Assembly (NCBI GenBank): GCA_964568805.1
Contig: CAZMRW010000084.1
Span: 1-19,190, forward strand
Source: CAZMRW01 sp964568805
GTDB taxonomy: Bacteria > Pseudomonadota > Gammaproteobacteria > Methylococcales > Methylomonadaceae
DNA: 19,190 bases
Direction of reading: 5' to 3'
Shown here: positions 1 through 8,512 of the stretch, piece by piece
Layout: the number at the start of each line of letters is the position of its first letter
Position numbering within the stretch: the first letter of the stretch is position 1
The notes under the pieces: generated by a model
The model's input: only the letters and a program-made list of their open reading frames with translations
The model's database searches: none
Told to the model about the DNA's origin: nothing
Translations under genes and position numbers: made by a program

Positions 1-850
1 TTAATAAAACAGAATATTCGGCAGCACTTTTGCGCAGCAAGTGGACTCCGTCATTCGTTGCGTATTTTTCAGCATCGGAACGATCAACCCAATAGAACAC
101 TGAATCGGGGAACATCGCCTGTAAATTCGATCTCAGTTCACTATATTTTCGGGAGGATAAGAGTAGAGGGTGTACCGGCATTTCAAAAAAGACAATATGT
201 GTTCCTTTTGATTTAAAGTAATTAACCACGCTTTTTAGCGCAGTCAGATTGTTTTTACCGGCAGGCCCGATCGGACTATTGTTTTCCTTGACAAAATTGC
301 TTAGGCTGGTTTGTAGCAGTTTTTTATTTACAAACTCATGGGTATGTTCGGGTTGGTTTTTGTTATAAAGGCTATTTACAGCGGATAAAATAATATTAAT
401 CGGCTGATAGGTAAACTGAAGTGATTTAATATGTCTTTTTAATTGCCAAATAATCGGAGTGAATAGATTTTTGATCATATCTTTATCAAGTTCTTTGTGC
501 GCCACATTCGATTCGATAAATATCGTATCGGGAATTCTCTTGCTTTCTTTAATTATATTCAACGCCGTTAATACTGAGCCAGCGGTAAACGATAAATTAT
601 AGATCTCGTTATTGAATTGATCCTTAATCAAACGGCTGGATAGGGAAGAGCCGACGATAATTATTTTAGGCGAATGATCGGTATAGATATATTTTTCAGC
701 AATTGAGTAATTTCTTATGAACTGATTTTGAAATACTGTCACCGATGGGTTTGCTTTCTGTAATGCCAGGCTATAAAAGCTAAACACGATGATCGTCAAA
801 CCCGCCAGTTTCAACACGTTTTTATTAGAACTGAAAGTAAACAAACTCAC
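1..850 (-). CDS. SGNH/AlgJ-like membrane-anchored partner of an O-acyltransferase (partial, 3' end outside window)
   Basis: An open frame on the minus strand runs without a stop from a GTG at 850 off the left edge (283 codons visible). The start is chosen because GGAGG (863-859) lies 8 nt upstream; this makes the gene overlap the end of the MBOAT gene by 26 nt, so the two are probably translationally coupled. GTG at 817 and TTG at 814 are alternatives without a good ribosome site. The N-terminus (residues ~10-32) has lysines followed by a hydrophobic stretch, a likely signal anchor, placing the rest in the periplasm. KIIIVGSSLSSRL (~62-74) resembles SGNH block I (catalytic Ser), and DGVHL (D267, H270) resembles the Asp-x-x-His block V. 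Family knowledge: AlgJ/AlgX-like SGNH proteins work with AlgI-type MBOAT proteins in acetylating polysaccharides. The substrate is unknown. The Ser/Asp/His assignment is by motif only. Confidence 0.7.
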   Translation of the reverse strand, partial: MSLFTFSSNKNVLKLAGLTIIVFSFYSLALQKANPSVTVFQNQFIRNYSIAEKYIYTDHSPKIIIVGSSLSSRLIKDQFNNEIYNLSFTAGSVLTALNIIKESKRIPDTIFIESNVAHKELDKDMIKNLFTPIIWQLKRHIKSLQFTYQPINIILSAVNSLYNKNQPEHTHEFVNKKLLQTSLSNFVKENNSPIGPAGKNNLTALKSVVNYFKSKGTHIVFFEMPVHPLLLSSRKYSELRSNLQAMFPDSVFYWVDRSDAEKYATNDGVHLLRKSAAEYSVLL

Positions 851-2255
851 CCGGTATGCCTCCGTTTACTAGGATCAAGACAGCCATTGCCGCATAAATT
901 ACGTAGTCATGCCTATAGAGATATCCGGAAAAATTAATATTGTTTTTTGCCAGGTATATGGCATGGTAAATAACGACCGGCAGAGAATATATAACTATAT
1001 TTAATATGATATTGTAATTATGTCCTATAGCTACATTTTCTTTAATTGATATTAAGTAGGCAATAGCTTCCTGGCTATTTGTTAATTTAAAAAATAGCCA
1101 GCCAAAACTGACAAAAGAAAAGACTAATGCGATACGTAATGTTGAAACGGCCAGGCCGGTATGAGTTTCATTAGACGATTCGTGGCTCGAAAAAAGTTTC
1201 TCAACCGCCAGACCCAGACCATGCCATAGTCCCCAAATACCGTAACTTAGCGCTGCGCCATGCCATAAGCCGCCGATAAACATCACGGTTATCAGATTAA
1301 GATAGGTTCTCAGACGGCCTCTTCTATTGCCTCCAAGAAAACTGATATATAAATATTCTTTTAACCAGGAAGACAAGGAAATATGCCATCTTCTCCAAAA
1401 TTCGGTTATTGATTTCGAAATATAGGGGAAATTGAAGTTTTGAGGCAAGTTATAACCGAATAATGCAGCAATGGCTATTGCGATCAGCGAATACCCGGCA
1501 AAATCCGCAAAAATTTGCATTGAATAGCCGTAAAGCATGGCGACCAAAGTAACAGATGACATGGTTTCAAAATAGGGTGCGGCAATCCAGAATGTTTGGT
1601 CCTTTAAATTGTCCGCTATTACCGATTTTAAAAAGTAGCCAATAATTAATGCCTTAATTATTAAATAATAGTCAATATTGTTGATATGCTTTATTTTAAT
1701 TTGAGGATAAAAATCATGCGCTTTCAGTATGGGGCCGGCAACCAGATGAGGAAAAAATATGATAAAGAATAGCGTATTCTTATAGTGATTAAAAAAATTA
1801 CGGTTTATCTCAATCGAATAGTTCTTGATGGGTTTGTATATATCCATCACAAGACTGATGCCTTCGAAGGTATAAAAAGAAATCCCGACAGGCAAGGGCA
1901 GATCTATAACAAATTGCACCAGCTGGTTAATATCATTAGGGGGAACCTGAAAGGCGCCATCCAATAACTTATTATATTTAAAGAAAGCAAGAATCAGTAA
2001 GTTAAAAATAACTCCGGAAATAGCAACGAAACGTTTTTTATTACTGTTTTTGGCATAAAAAACAATAAAACTTGTCATTGCATTAATGCTTGCCGATAAA
2101 AAAAGCAAGATCAGCAGATAGGGCTGGGAATATCCGTAAAAAATGATGCTGGAGACGATTAAAATCGTTACTTGATGGTTTTTAAATAGAGGCAGGTAGT
2201 AAAAAACAAATGTTACGATAACAAGAATTGCAAACGGATAACTATTAAAAAGCAT
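825..2255 (-). CDS. MBOAT-family O-acyltransferase (AlgI/DltB-like)
   Basis: 476 residues, strongly hydrophobic with about 10 or more predicted membrane segments, matching the usual length of AlgI-like membrane-bound O-acyltransferases. Diagnostic motifs: PVGISFYTFEGIS (~122-134), FWRRWHISLSSW (286-297) and the catalytic-His region GLWHGA (H332) followed by GIWGLWHG (H345). Family role: moves acyl (usually acetyl) groups across the inner membrane for transfer to an exopolysaccharide, with a periplasmic SGNH protein finishing the transfer; that partner is the overlapping downstream gene. The ATG at 2255 has only a weak ribosome site. The region is clearly more AT-rich than the FDH operons. The polymer acylated (alginate-like, cellulose, or another surface glycan) cannot be told, since no polymer synthase gene lies in the window. 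Confidence 0.88.
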   Translation of the reverse strand: MLFNSYPFAILVIVTFVFYYLPLFKNHQVTILIVSSIIFYGYSQPYLLILLFLSASINAMTSFIVFYAKNSNKKRFVAISGVIFNLLILAFFKYNKLLDGAFQVPPNDINQLVQFVIDLPLPVGISFYTFEGISLVMDIYKPIKNYSIEINRNFFNHYKNTLFFIIFFPHLVAGPILKAHDFYPQIKIKHINNIDYYLIIKALIIGYFLKSVIADNLKDQTFWIAAPYFETMSSVTLVAMLYGYSMQIFADFAGYSLIAIAIAALFGYNLPQNFNFPYISKSITEFWRRWHISLSSWLKEYLYISFLGGNRRGRLRTYLNLITVMFIGGLWHGAALSYGIWGLWHGLGLAVEKLFSSHESSNETHTGLAVSTLRIALVFSFVSFGWLFFKLTNSQEAIAYLISIKENVAIGHNYNIILNIVIYSLPVVIYHAIYLAKNNINFSGYLYRHDYVIYAAMAVLILVNGGIPGEFVYFQF

Positions 2256-2269
2256 GACTTTTAATCGTT

Positions 2270-2299
2270 AATATATAGAAATGTATAAAGATAGCTCAA
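2270..2299 (-). promoter_or_regulatory. Candidate sigma70 promoter for the acyltransferase pair
   Basis: Reading the minus strand, TTGAGC (2299-2294) and TATATT (2275-2270) are separated by 18 nt and lie about 15 nt upstream of the MBOAT start codon. Matches to consensus are 4/6 and 5/6. Sequence inspection only. Confidence 0.35.
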
Positions 2300-2414
2300 A
2301 GGTCGGAATGGTGCGGGTTTCCTGATAAAGGGAGACAACACTATGGACCGGCGGGGCAGTCGTTTGGGCTATGAAGCAAGTGACCTGTTTTCGGCTTATT
2401 AGCCTAAAGACGAT

Positions 2415-3251
2415 CTACTCTTTCAGAACCGATTCACATTGCGACGGCAGTATAGGCGCTTTGGGAGGCGGCATTTTTTTAGCGGGCGCTTTGGCTTCAG
2501 CAGAAAACCACCAATCCAGTGAGGCATCGCAACCGTCTCCTCGCGGAAGCGGTTCCTGGCTTTGGCAGTCATAACTATCTTTAGGACACTTAAGCCGAAC
2601 ATGAAAATGGTCGTCGTGTTTCCACCACGGTCGGATTTTCCACAGCCAGTCGTGGGAAATTTTGCTTTTGCAAAGTTGCCGTTTGACACTGGGATTGACA
2701 AATATCCGGTCAACCTCAGGCATCCTGGCCGCTATTTCCAGTATCTGTTCATGAGCCTGGGTCCACTGTTTGCTATCTATTCTGTCCGAATGATCGTGAA
2801 GCACGGAAGTTGCGCTCAGCGTCTCGCGCTCATTAAATGCCAGAGTTCTTGATGTAGCCTGTTCCGACAGTAAAAACCAAATGTCGACATCAAGGCCGGT
2901 TTGGTGGCTGCGATGTCCGCTCAAGGTGGGGCCGCCGCGCGGTTGTCCAAGATCGCCGATGAACAACGTTCCCAAATGCCGGCTTGCGGTGCTGAGTCCG
3001 AGATTTTCGATAAATTTTACCAAATCCGGATGCCCATAATAGCGTTTTCGCGACAGGCGCATCACTTGATAGCCTGGACCATTGACAGGCAAGGACACGG
3101 CTCCCCTCAAACATCCGGCCGTAAAAGACCCGATACTTTTGGCGCCGGCATCTGATGTCGGTTCAGTGACCAACGCCCATCGGTTCGGGTCGGAATAAGC
3201 CGCGCATTCGGTAAAAATAAGCAGCAGTGCAAAAAATATGGAAACTTTCAT
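2415..3251 (-). CDS. mepA: Penicillin-insensitive murein endopeptidase MepA
   Basis: 278 residues, close to the 274 of E. coli MepA. Family role: periplasmic LAS-type zinc metallopeptidase that cuts D-alanyl-meso-diaminopimelyl crosslinks in peptidoglycan. An N-terminal signal peptide is evident (MKVSIFFALLLIF, cleavage near residue 18-20). Zinc and catalytic motifs: GHRSHQTGLDVDIW (H113, H116, D121/D123), VDRIFVNPSVK (~180-190) and WWKHDDHFHVRL (H212, H215, H217). Several cysteines (C47, C194, C222, C229, C241, C272) could form the disulfides known in this family. The C-terminal ~35 residues are proline/lysine rich (AKAPAKKMPPPKAPILP) and look like a flexible tail. The gene stands alone, flanked by non-coding gaps of ~160 and ~180 nt, with no functional link to the neighbouring FDH genes. 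Confidence 0.93.
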   Translation of the reverse strand: MKVSIFFALLLIFTECAAYSDPNRWALVTEPTSDAGAKSIGSFTAGCLRGAVSLPVNGPGYQVMRLSRKRYYGHPDLVKFIENLGLSTASRHLGTLFIGDLGQPRGGPTLSGHRSHQTGLDVDIWFLLSEQATSRTLAFNERETLSATSVLHDHSDRIDSKQWTQAHEQILEIAARMPEVDRIFVNPSVKRQLCKSKISHDWLWKIRPWWKHDDHFHVRLKCPKDSYDCQSQEPLPRGDGCDASLDWWFSAEAKAPAKKMPPPKAPILPSQCESVLKE

Positions 3252-3323
3252 CTAAAGCTCATGCTAAGAGGAATGTAGTGGTCAAGGCAAGAAAAAAGCA
3301 TACCCTCTTTACTCGGGGAGTGG

Positions 3324-3353
3324 GGGGATAAAAACAAAATGTTTTTTATCCCC
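3324..3353. other. Perfect 11-bp inverted repeat in the mepA-fdhA gap
   Basis: GGGGATAAAAA (3324-3334) pairs with TTTTTATCCCC (3343-3353) across an 8-nt loop. The hairpin lies between mepA (upstream of its start) and the fdhA terminator. Neither side has a clean U-tract outside the stem, so it is not an ordinary terminator; it could be an operator for mepA or a secondary transcription stop. Confidence 0.4.
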
Positions 3354-3394
3354 TTCATACTAGCCTTCTTCCATGAGGGAGAAAACACTGAATC

Positions 3395-3424
3395 GCAAAA
3401 ACAACGGCATTACTATTAATGCCG
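3395..3424 (-). terminator. Intrinsic terminator after fdhA
   Basis: On the minus strand CGGCATTA (3424-3417), loop ATAG, then TAATGCCG (3412-3405) form a perfect 8-bp stem with a 4-nt loop, directly followed by the T-rich run TTGTTTTTG (3404-3396). It starts 10 nt after the fdhA stop codon, as expected for the end of the fdhBA transcript. Confidence 0.72.
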
Positions 3425-3434
3425 GCAAGTTTAA

Positions 3435-6209
3435 TTAATGGATCCGCGTCGCGATTGTACCGCCCGGCACAGCTTTAACCGCACAGAACTTGAACTCCGG
3501 AATTTTTGCCGACGGGTCCAGCGCTTCGTTTGTCAGCAAATTGGCGCTGGCTTCGTTATAACAAAATGCCATAAAAACGCAGCCTTTCTGTATGCCGATA
3601 TCGGAACGGGCATACGCGGTGATGGTGCCCCGGCGTGATTGGATGGTAATCAAACCGCCCGCTTCTACTCCCAACCTGTTTAAATCGTCAGGATGCAGGT
3701 TGGCCACAGGATCAGGTTCTATCGCATCCAGGGTTGCGGAATGGCGCGTCATGCTGCCGGTGTGCCAATGTTCAAGTTGGCGTCCGGTGATGAATATCAA
3801 TGGATAGTCGCCATCCGGCAATTCGTCTGCGTGGATGAATTCGGCCGGGACAAATTTGCCTCTGCCTGTTGCGGTTGGAAATCCGTCGGTAAAAATGATC
3901 GGTTGTCCCGGATCGCCGATATGTTCCAGCGGATAAGTTAACGAGTCTTCCCGCTCCAGTCTATCCCAGGTCATGCCGGCGATGCTGGTCATCGCCTGAC
4001 GCATTTCGTTAAATACATCCTCTGGGCCTCGATAATTCCAGCCGCAACCCAGGCGATTGGCAATTTCCTGAATAATCCAGAGATCCTGCCGCGCGTCGCC
4101 GGGCGGGTTGACAGCCTGCCGACCGATCTGCACGCGCCGGTCGGTATTCGAGAACGTTCCGGTTTTTTCATAAAAAGCGGATGCCGGTAAAATGACATCG
4201 GCAAAACCGGCCGTCTCGGTCAAAAATATGTCCTGTACCACCAAATGTTCCAGCGCGGCGAATGCAGCGCGCGCATGGTTCTGGTTAGGGTCGGACATGG
4301 CCGGGTTTTCGCCCTCAATGTACATGCCATAGACTTCCTTGCGAAGAATGGCGTGGATCATTTCAACGGTCGTCAGGCCCTTTTTAGGATCTAACGGGAC
4401 GCCCCATAACTTCTCATATTTCGCCTGGTTGACGGGATCTTCAACGGGTTCGTAATCGGGATAAACCATCGGAATCAGGCCCACATCCGACGCTCCCTGT
4501 ACGTTGTTCTGGCCTCGCAACGGATGCAGACCAGTTCCCGGGCGGCCGATTTGGCCGGTCATCAAGGCCAGAGAAATCAGGCAACGCGCGTTGTCGGTAC
4601 CGTGTATGTGCTGGGATACGCCCATACCCCAAAGGATCATCGAACCTTTAGAAGTCGCATACAGCCTGGCCACTTCGCGGATCGTGTCCGGATCGATGCC
4701 GCAAATCGGCGCAACATGTTCGGGTGTGTAATTTTTCAGGTGTCCGCGCATTTGCTCAAAATTTTCGGTATACCGGGCGATATAGTTATCGTTTTGAAGA
4801 CCTTCTTCGAGGATGACGTTCATGATGCCATTCAATAGGGCAACGTCGGTATCCGGGCGGAACGGCAGGTAGCGGTAAGCATATTTGGCGATAGCGCTCC
4901 GGTTGGGGTCCATCAGTATGATTTTAGCGCCCTTTTTGGCCGCATTTTTCATGAAGGTGGCGCCCACCGGATGATTGACGGTCGGATTGGAGCCGATGAT
5001 AATGATGACTTCGGCTTTAGCGACATCGGAAACGGGGTTGGACACCGCGCCCGATCCCAGACACTCAAGCAGGGCTACCACCGACGAGGCATGGCAGAGC
5101 CGGGTGCAATGGTCGACGTTATTGGAGCCGAAGCCGGTGCGGACCAGTTTTTGGAATAAATAGGCTTCTTCGTTGCTGCCTTTAGCCGATCCCAAACCGG
5201 CCAGGGCTTTTTTGCCTTTTTCATCGCGAATTTTTTTCAGGCCGTTAGCGGCAAAATCCAGGGCTTCTTCCCAGCTGGCTTCGCGAAAGACCTTGTCCAG
5301 ATCGTCGGGATCAAGCAGATCGGTCGTTTTTGCGACGCCCTCGCGTCTAATTAACGGTTTGGTCAGTCGTAACGGATTGTCGATGTAATTAAATCCGTAA
5401 CGGCCCTTGACGCAGAGGCGGAAATGGTTGGTGTAGCCGTCGCGGCCTTCCGTATAGAGAATCTTGTTGTCCTTGACATAATATTTGATCAGGCAACCGA
5501 CGCCGCAGTAAGGGCAGGTTGAATTGACCGCTTTATCGGGGACTTGCAGGCCGACATTGTTGGCCGGCATTAACGCGCCGGTCGGACAGGCCTGCACGCA
5601 TTCTCCGCAGGCCACGCAACTGCTCGCACCCATCGGATCGGCAATATCAAAAACGATTTCGGAATGCGCTCCGCGATTGGCGTAACCGATGACATCATTC
5701 ATTTGTTCTTCGCGGCAGGCGCGCACACATCGGGTACACTGGATACAGGCATCCAGATTCACGGCAATAGCCGGATGTGACAGGTCGGCGGCCGGTTGAG
5801 CGCGGCCGGCAAAACGTGGCGTTCCGACGCCGAGTTTGTCCGCCCAGATATCCAGTTCCGAATCGAGTCGGTAAGGCGATTTTCCTTGTTCCGGCATATC
5901 GGACTTTAGCAGTTCCAGCACCATTTTTTGCGATTTGACCGCACGGTCGCTTCGGGCCTGAACTTTCATTCCTTCGGCCGGTTTGCGGCAACAGGAGGGA
6001 GCCAGGGTTCTTTCGCCGTCAATTTCGACGACACAGGCGCGGCAATTGCCGTCAGGACGCATGCCTTCCTTGTAGCATAAATGCGGAACCTCCTTACCGT
6101 GGCGCTTGGCTACTTGCAGGATGGTTTCACCTTCATAGGCAGTAATCGCTTCACCATCCAGGGTGAAGTTGACCGAAGGGGTATTTATGAATTTAGGATT
6201 CGCAGCCAT
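3435..6209 (-). CDS. fdhA: NAD-dependent formate dehydrogenase alpha (catalytic) subunit, FDH1 type
   Basis: 924 residues. Family role: Mo- or W-bis-MGD catalytic subunit oxidising formate to CO2 in the cytoplasm; electrons pass to the beta subunit encoded just upstream. Domains in order: NuoG-like 2Fe-2S ferredoxin domain (C45, C56, C59, C73), two 4Fe-4S clusters (C155/C158/C161/C165 and C198/C201/C204/C208), then the molybdopterin oxidoreductase with its own 4Fe-4S (C232, C235, C239, C266), the metal-ligand Cys372 and adjacent His373 in DHCTRLCHASS, and a C-terminal dinucleotide-binding domain (PLIFITGRQLEHWHTGSMTRH). The active site uses Cys, not selenocysteine. The His/Cys-ligated cluster present in FdsA is absent here: the equivalent stretch (~103-115) has no Cys. 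Starts at ATG 6209, 28 nt after fdhB, so the two form one operon. Closest family recalled is Methylobacterium FDH1 alpha (tungsten enzyme); the metal here is not shown by the sequence. Confidence 0.93.
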   Translation of the reverse strand: MAANPKFINTPSVNFTLDGEAITAYEGETILQVAKRHGKEVPHLCYKEGMRPDGNCRACVVEIDGERTLAPSCCRKPAEGMKVQARSDRAVKSQKMVLELLKSDMPEQGKSPYRLDSELDIWADKLGVGTPRFAGRAQPAADLSHPAIAVNLDACIQCTRCVRACREEQMNDVIGYANRGAHSEIVFDIADPMGASSCVACGECVQACPTGALMPANNVGLQVPDKAVNSTCPYCGVGCLIKYYVKDNKILYTEGRDGYTNHFRLCVKGRYGFNYIDNPLRLTKPLIRREGVAKTTDLLDPDDLDKVFREASWEEALDFAANGLKKIRDEKGKKALAGLGSAKGSNEEAYLFQKLVRTGFGSNNVDHCTRLCHASSVVALLECLGSGAVSNPVSDVAKAEVIIIIGSNPTVNHPVGATFMKNAAKKGAKIILMDPNRSAIAKYAYRYLPFRPDTDVALLNGIMNVILEEGLQNDNYIARYTENFEQMRGHLKNYTPEHVAPICGIDPDTIREVARLYATSKGSMILWGMGVSQHIHGTDNARCLISLALMTGQIGRPGTGLHPLRGQNNVQGASDVGLIPMVYPDYEPVEDPVNQAKYEKLWGVPLDPKKGLTTVEMIHAILRKEVYGMYIEGENPAMSDPNQNHARAAFAALEHLVVQDIFLTETAGFADVILPASAFYEKTGTFSNTDRRVQIGRQAVNPPGDARQDLWIIQEIANRLGCGWNYRGPEDVFNEMRQAMTSIAGMTWDRLEREDSLTYPLEHIGDPGQPIIFTDGFPTATGRGKFVPAEFIHADELPDGDYPLIFITGRQLEHWHTGSMTRHSATLDAIEPDPVANLHPDDLNRLGVEAGGLITIQSRRGTITAYARSDIGIQKGCVFMAFCYNEASANLLTNEALDPSAKIPEFKFCAVKAVPGGTIATRIH

Positions 6210-6237
6210 GGCTTATTTACTCTTGCTAAACAGTGTT

Positions 6238-7929
6238 TCACAATTCGTCTGGGAAATATTTCATCACACAGCGTAACGGATTCGGTGCGGCCTGGCCCAA
6301 TCCGCAAATGGAAGCATCGACCATCACCGATGAAAGTTCTTCCAGCAGGTCCTGGTTCCATGTTTTTTCCTGCATCAGAATGGCTGCCTTGGCGGTGCCT
6401 ACGCGGCAGGGCGTGCATTGACCGCAGGATTCGTCCTCAAAGAATTTCATCGCGTTTATCGCTAATTCCCTGGCGCTGTCCTGGTTCGAGAACACGACCA
6501 CCGCAGCAGAACCGATAAAACAGCCGTATTTATTGAGGGTGTCGAAATCCAGGGGAATATCGCCCATGCTTGCCGGCAGGATGCCGCCCGAGGCGCCGCC
6601 CGGAAAGTAACCGTAAAATTCGTGTCCGTCGAGCATCCCGCCGCAATATTCATCGATCAGTTCGCGTACGGTGATGCCGGCCGGTGCCAGATGGACGCCG
6701 GGATTTTTTACCCGGCCGGAAACGGAGAAGGAGCGCAAGCCCTTGCGTTCGTGCCTGCCGAACGAAGTGAACCATTCCGGACCTTTCTCGATGATATCCC
6801 TGACCCAGTAACAGGTTTCCATGTTGTGTTCAAGCGTCGGCCGGCCGAACAGCCCCACCTCGGCAAGGAAGGGCGGCCTTAGCCTCGGCATGCCGCGTTT
6901 GCCTTCGATGGATTCAACCATGGCCGATTCCTCGCCGCAGATATAGGCCCCGGCACCGCGGCGCAAATGGATCGGTGGTATTTTTCCGGCAGCCGATGGC
7001 GGATTGTTCTGGAGGTTGGCGATTTCCTTGCGCAGGATTTCCCGGCAACCGGCATATTCGTCGCGCAGATACACATAGATCTCATCGCAGCCGACCGTGA
7101 GTGCGGCAATGACCATGCCTTCCAGAAAACGGTGCGGATCTTTTTCAAGATAATGGCGATCTTTAAAGGTGCCCGGTTCGCCCTCGTCAATATTGACCGC
7201 CATTAACCGGGGGCCTTTAAAGCCTTTAACGATGCGCCATTTTCTGCCGGCCGGAAAACCGGCGCCGCCCAATCCGCGCAGCCCGGAATTTTCCAGTTTT
7301 TGAATAATGCTCTCTGCGTCGAGGCTGCTTTCAAGGACTTGCGTTAATGTTCGATAACCGCCATCGGCTTGATATTGTTCGAAGCTGATGTAATCGGATA
7401 TTTTGGCTTTAATATCATTGGTGCTGACTGCAGCAGCCACTGTTTCCTGATTGGCGCAATCTATGGGATTTTGTCCGACAACGGCGACAGGCGCATGCTG
7501 ACAGCGTCCTACACAAGGAACTTTCTGGACTCTGACTTTGTTGCCCAACCCGCTTTCCAGGGCATGAATCAAGTCATGACTACCAGCCATCGCACAGGAT
7601 AAAGACTCGCAAACACGGACAGTCAGCATCGGAGGCGCCGTTTGACCTTCCTTAACTACATCGAAATGATGGTAAAAAGAAGCCACCTCAAACACTTCGG
7701 TGGTTGCAAGATTCATCTCGTAAGCTAACGCAACAAGGTGTTTTGAGGAAATATGCTGATAACGATCCTGAATTTTATGCAAATGTTCGATCAACAAATC
7801 TCGCTGGCGGGACTCGTCGCCCAAAAGTTTTCTGACATTCTCTAAAGATGCCAGATCAACCGCATGACCTTTCGGGCCTTTGCGTTTTTTTTTGGTAAGC
7901 TGTTCCGGCGATATCTTTATAACGGCCAC
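6238..7929 (-). CDS. fdhB: NAD-dependent formate dehydrogenase beta subunit (NuoE-NuoF fusion)
   Basis: 563 residues from a GTG at 7929, chosen because GGAGG lies 8 nt before it; an in-frame TTG at 7944 precedes the ribosome site and is rejected. Residues ~25-170 form a NuoE-like thioredoxin-fold domain with a 2Fe-2S cluster (C107, C112, C139, C143). Residues ~180-560 form a NuoF-like domain: FMN/NADH-binding GLRGLGGAGFPAGRKW (~216-231), VNIDEGEPGTF (~245-255), GAGAYICGEES (~325-335), and a 4Fe-4S cluster (C502, C505, C508, C542). Role: takes electrons from the alpha subunit and reduces NAD+. The same fusion and length (~570) occur in the FDH1 beta subunit of Methylobacterium. First gene of the fdhBA operon. 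The basic patch KKKRKGPKGH near the N-terminus is a notable local feature. Confidence 0.93.
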   Translation of the reverse strand: MAVIKISPEQLTKKKRKGPKGHAVDLASLENVRKLLGDESRQRDLLIEHLHKIQDRYQHISSKHLVALAYEMNLATTEVFEVASFYHHFDVVKEGQTAPPMLTVRVCESLSCAMAGSHDLIHALESGLGNKVRVQKVPCVGRCQHAPVAVVGQNPIDCANQETVAAAVSTNDIKAKISDYISFEQYQADGGYRTLTQVLESSLDAESIIQKLENSGLRGLGGAGFPAGRKWRIVKGFKGPRLMAVNIDEGEPGTFKDRHYLEKDPHRFLEGMVIAALTVGCDEIYVYLRDEYAGCREILRKEIANLQNNPPSAAGKIPPIHLRRGAGAYICGEESAMVESIEGKRGMPRLRPPFLAEVGLFGRPTLEHNMETCYWVRDIIEKGPEWFTSFGRHERKGLRSFSVSGRVKNPGVHLAPAGITVRELIDEYCGGMLDGHEFYGYFPGGASGGILPASMGDIPLDFDTLNKYGCFIGSAAVVVFSNQDSARELAINAMKFFEDESCGQCTPCRVGTAKAAILMQEKTWNQDLLEELSSVMVDASICGLGQAAPNPLRCVMKYFPDEL

Positions 7930-8283
7930 ACGTATTTCCTCCAATTGGTCCTGTCATTAGAGCTGATTGTTCTGAGTTGAGCTCTAGGCATGATAATTGA
8001 CACCAAACCTTTGACACACGGCAAAAAAATTAGTGCACTTTAACGTAATTTTAATATTTGTATCAAGTTATGATTTATTGATGCGGCACTCGGAGGGCGA
8101 TTGGTTTGAAAAGTTAATGCTATTTTTGCCGCAAGTAAAGCGAAAACAGTTAAATTCGCTCAAGCAACATTTTGCGTGAAAAATAAATTCCGGACGCCTT
8201 ATATGGAATTTTCTGATGCGTCCGCCGGCGGGGGGTGTTGATGACAGGTGTTGTTAAGTTTTCAATCTAAGGCGTTAATCGGT
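7930..8283. other. Intergenic region between the two formate dehydrogenase operons
   Basis: 354 nt without a convincing gene. The left part should hold the fdhBA promoter on the minus strand: a TATCAT hexamer (7993-7988) resembles a -10 box but lacks a good -35, and I found no -24/-12 sigma54 site. The right part holds the fds terminator-like structure described separately. The AT-rich run 8027-8100 has a TTGATA hexamer without a matching -10. Confidence 0.6.
8179..8224 (-). terminator. Terminator-like structure after fdsD, with two overlapping stems
   Basis: On the minus strand, CGGACGC (8224-8218) can pair with GCGTCCG (8197-8191). Inside its 20-nt loop, AAATTCC (8211-8205) can instead pair with GGAATTT (8191-8185), which is followed at once by ATTTTT (8184-8179). 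The second stem plus T-run looks like an intrinsic terminator for the fds operon. The two stems interleave and could form an H-type pseudoknot. It starts about 60 nt downstream of the fdsD stop. Confidence 0.5.
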
Positions 8284-8502
8284 CTATGATTTTGCAGCAA
8301 GTTTTTTTACGGCTTCTTTGGTCAAAGGGTTTAACGCGTTGCCGTCCTGCTGATAATAATTGATGAGTTCATTTCTCATTCTGGGATCCCAGGATCTCAC
8401 AATGTGTTTCTTCACGCCTTCGGCGGCGATGTCCTTGTCGCTTTCCGAGTTGAAGAAGTCGGCGATATCATTGGCCATTTTGATCAGTCTTTCGATATTC
8501 AT
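8284..8502 (-). CDS. fdsD: Formate dehydrogenase delta subunit FdsD
   Basis: 72 residues, the normal size for FdsD, a small soluble protein that accompanies Fds-type NAD-linked formate dehydrogenases and contributes to assembly or stability of the holoenzyme. Recognisable features: the N-terminal IERLIKMANDIADFF helix and the central HIVRSWDPRMRNELINYY, which is the hallmark of the family (W-D-P-R-M-R). Starts at ATG 8502, 10 nt after the fdhD stop, preceded by a purine-rich AAAGAGA; last gene of the fdsGBACD operon and followed by a terminator-like hairpin. Confidence 0.92.
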   Translation of the reverse strand: MNIERLIKMANDIADFFNSESDKDIAAEGVKKHIVRSWDPRMRNELINYYQQDGNALNPLTKEAVKKLAAKS

Positions 8503-8512
8503 ATCTCTTTTA

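Noticed and set aside
6081..6518. 145-codon plus-strand frame spanning the fdhA/fdhB junction
   Set aside because: Antisense to two well-supported genes; no family features.
8020..8040. Sigma54 promoter for fdhBA (GTGCAC followed by TTTGC)
   Set aside because: The invariant GG of the -24 element is missing, and GG/GC spacing does not fit.
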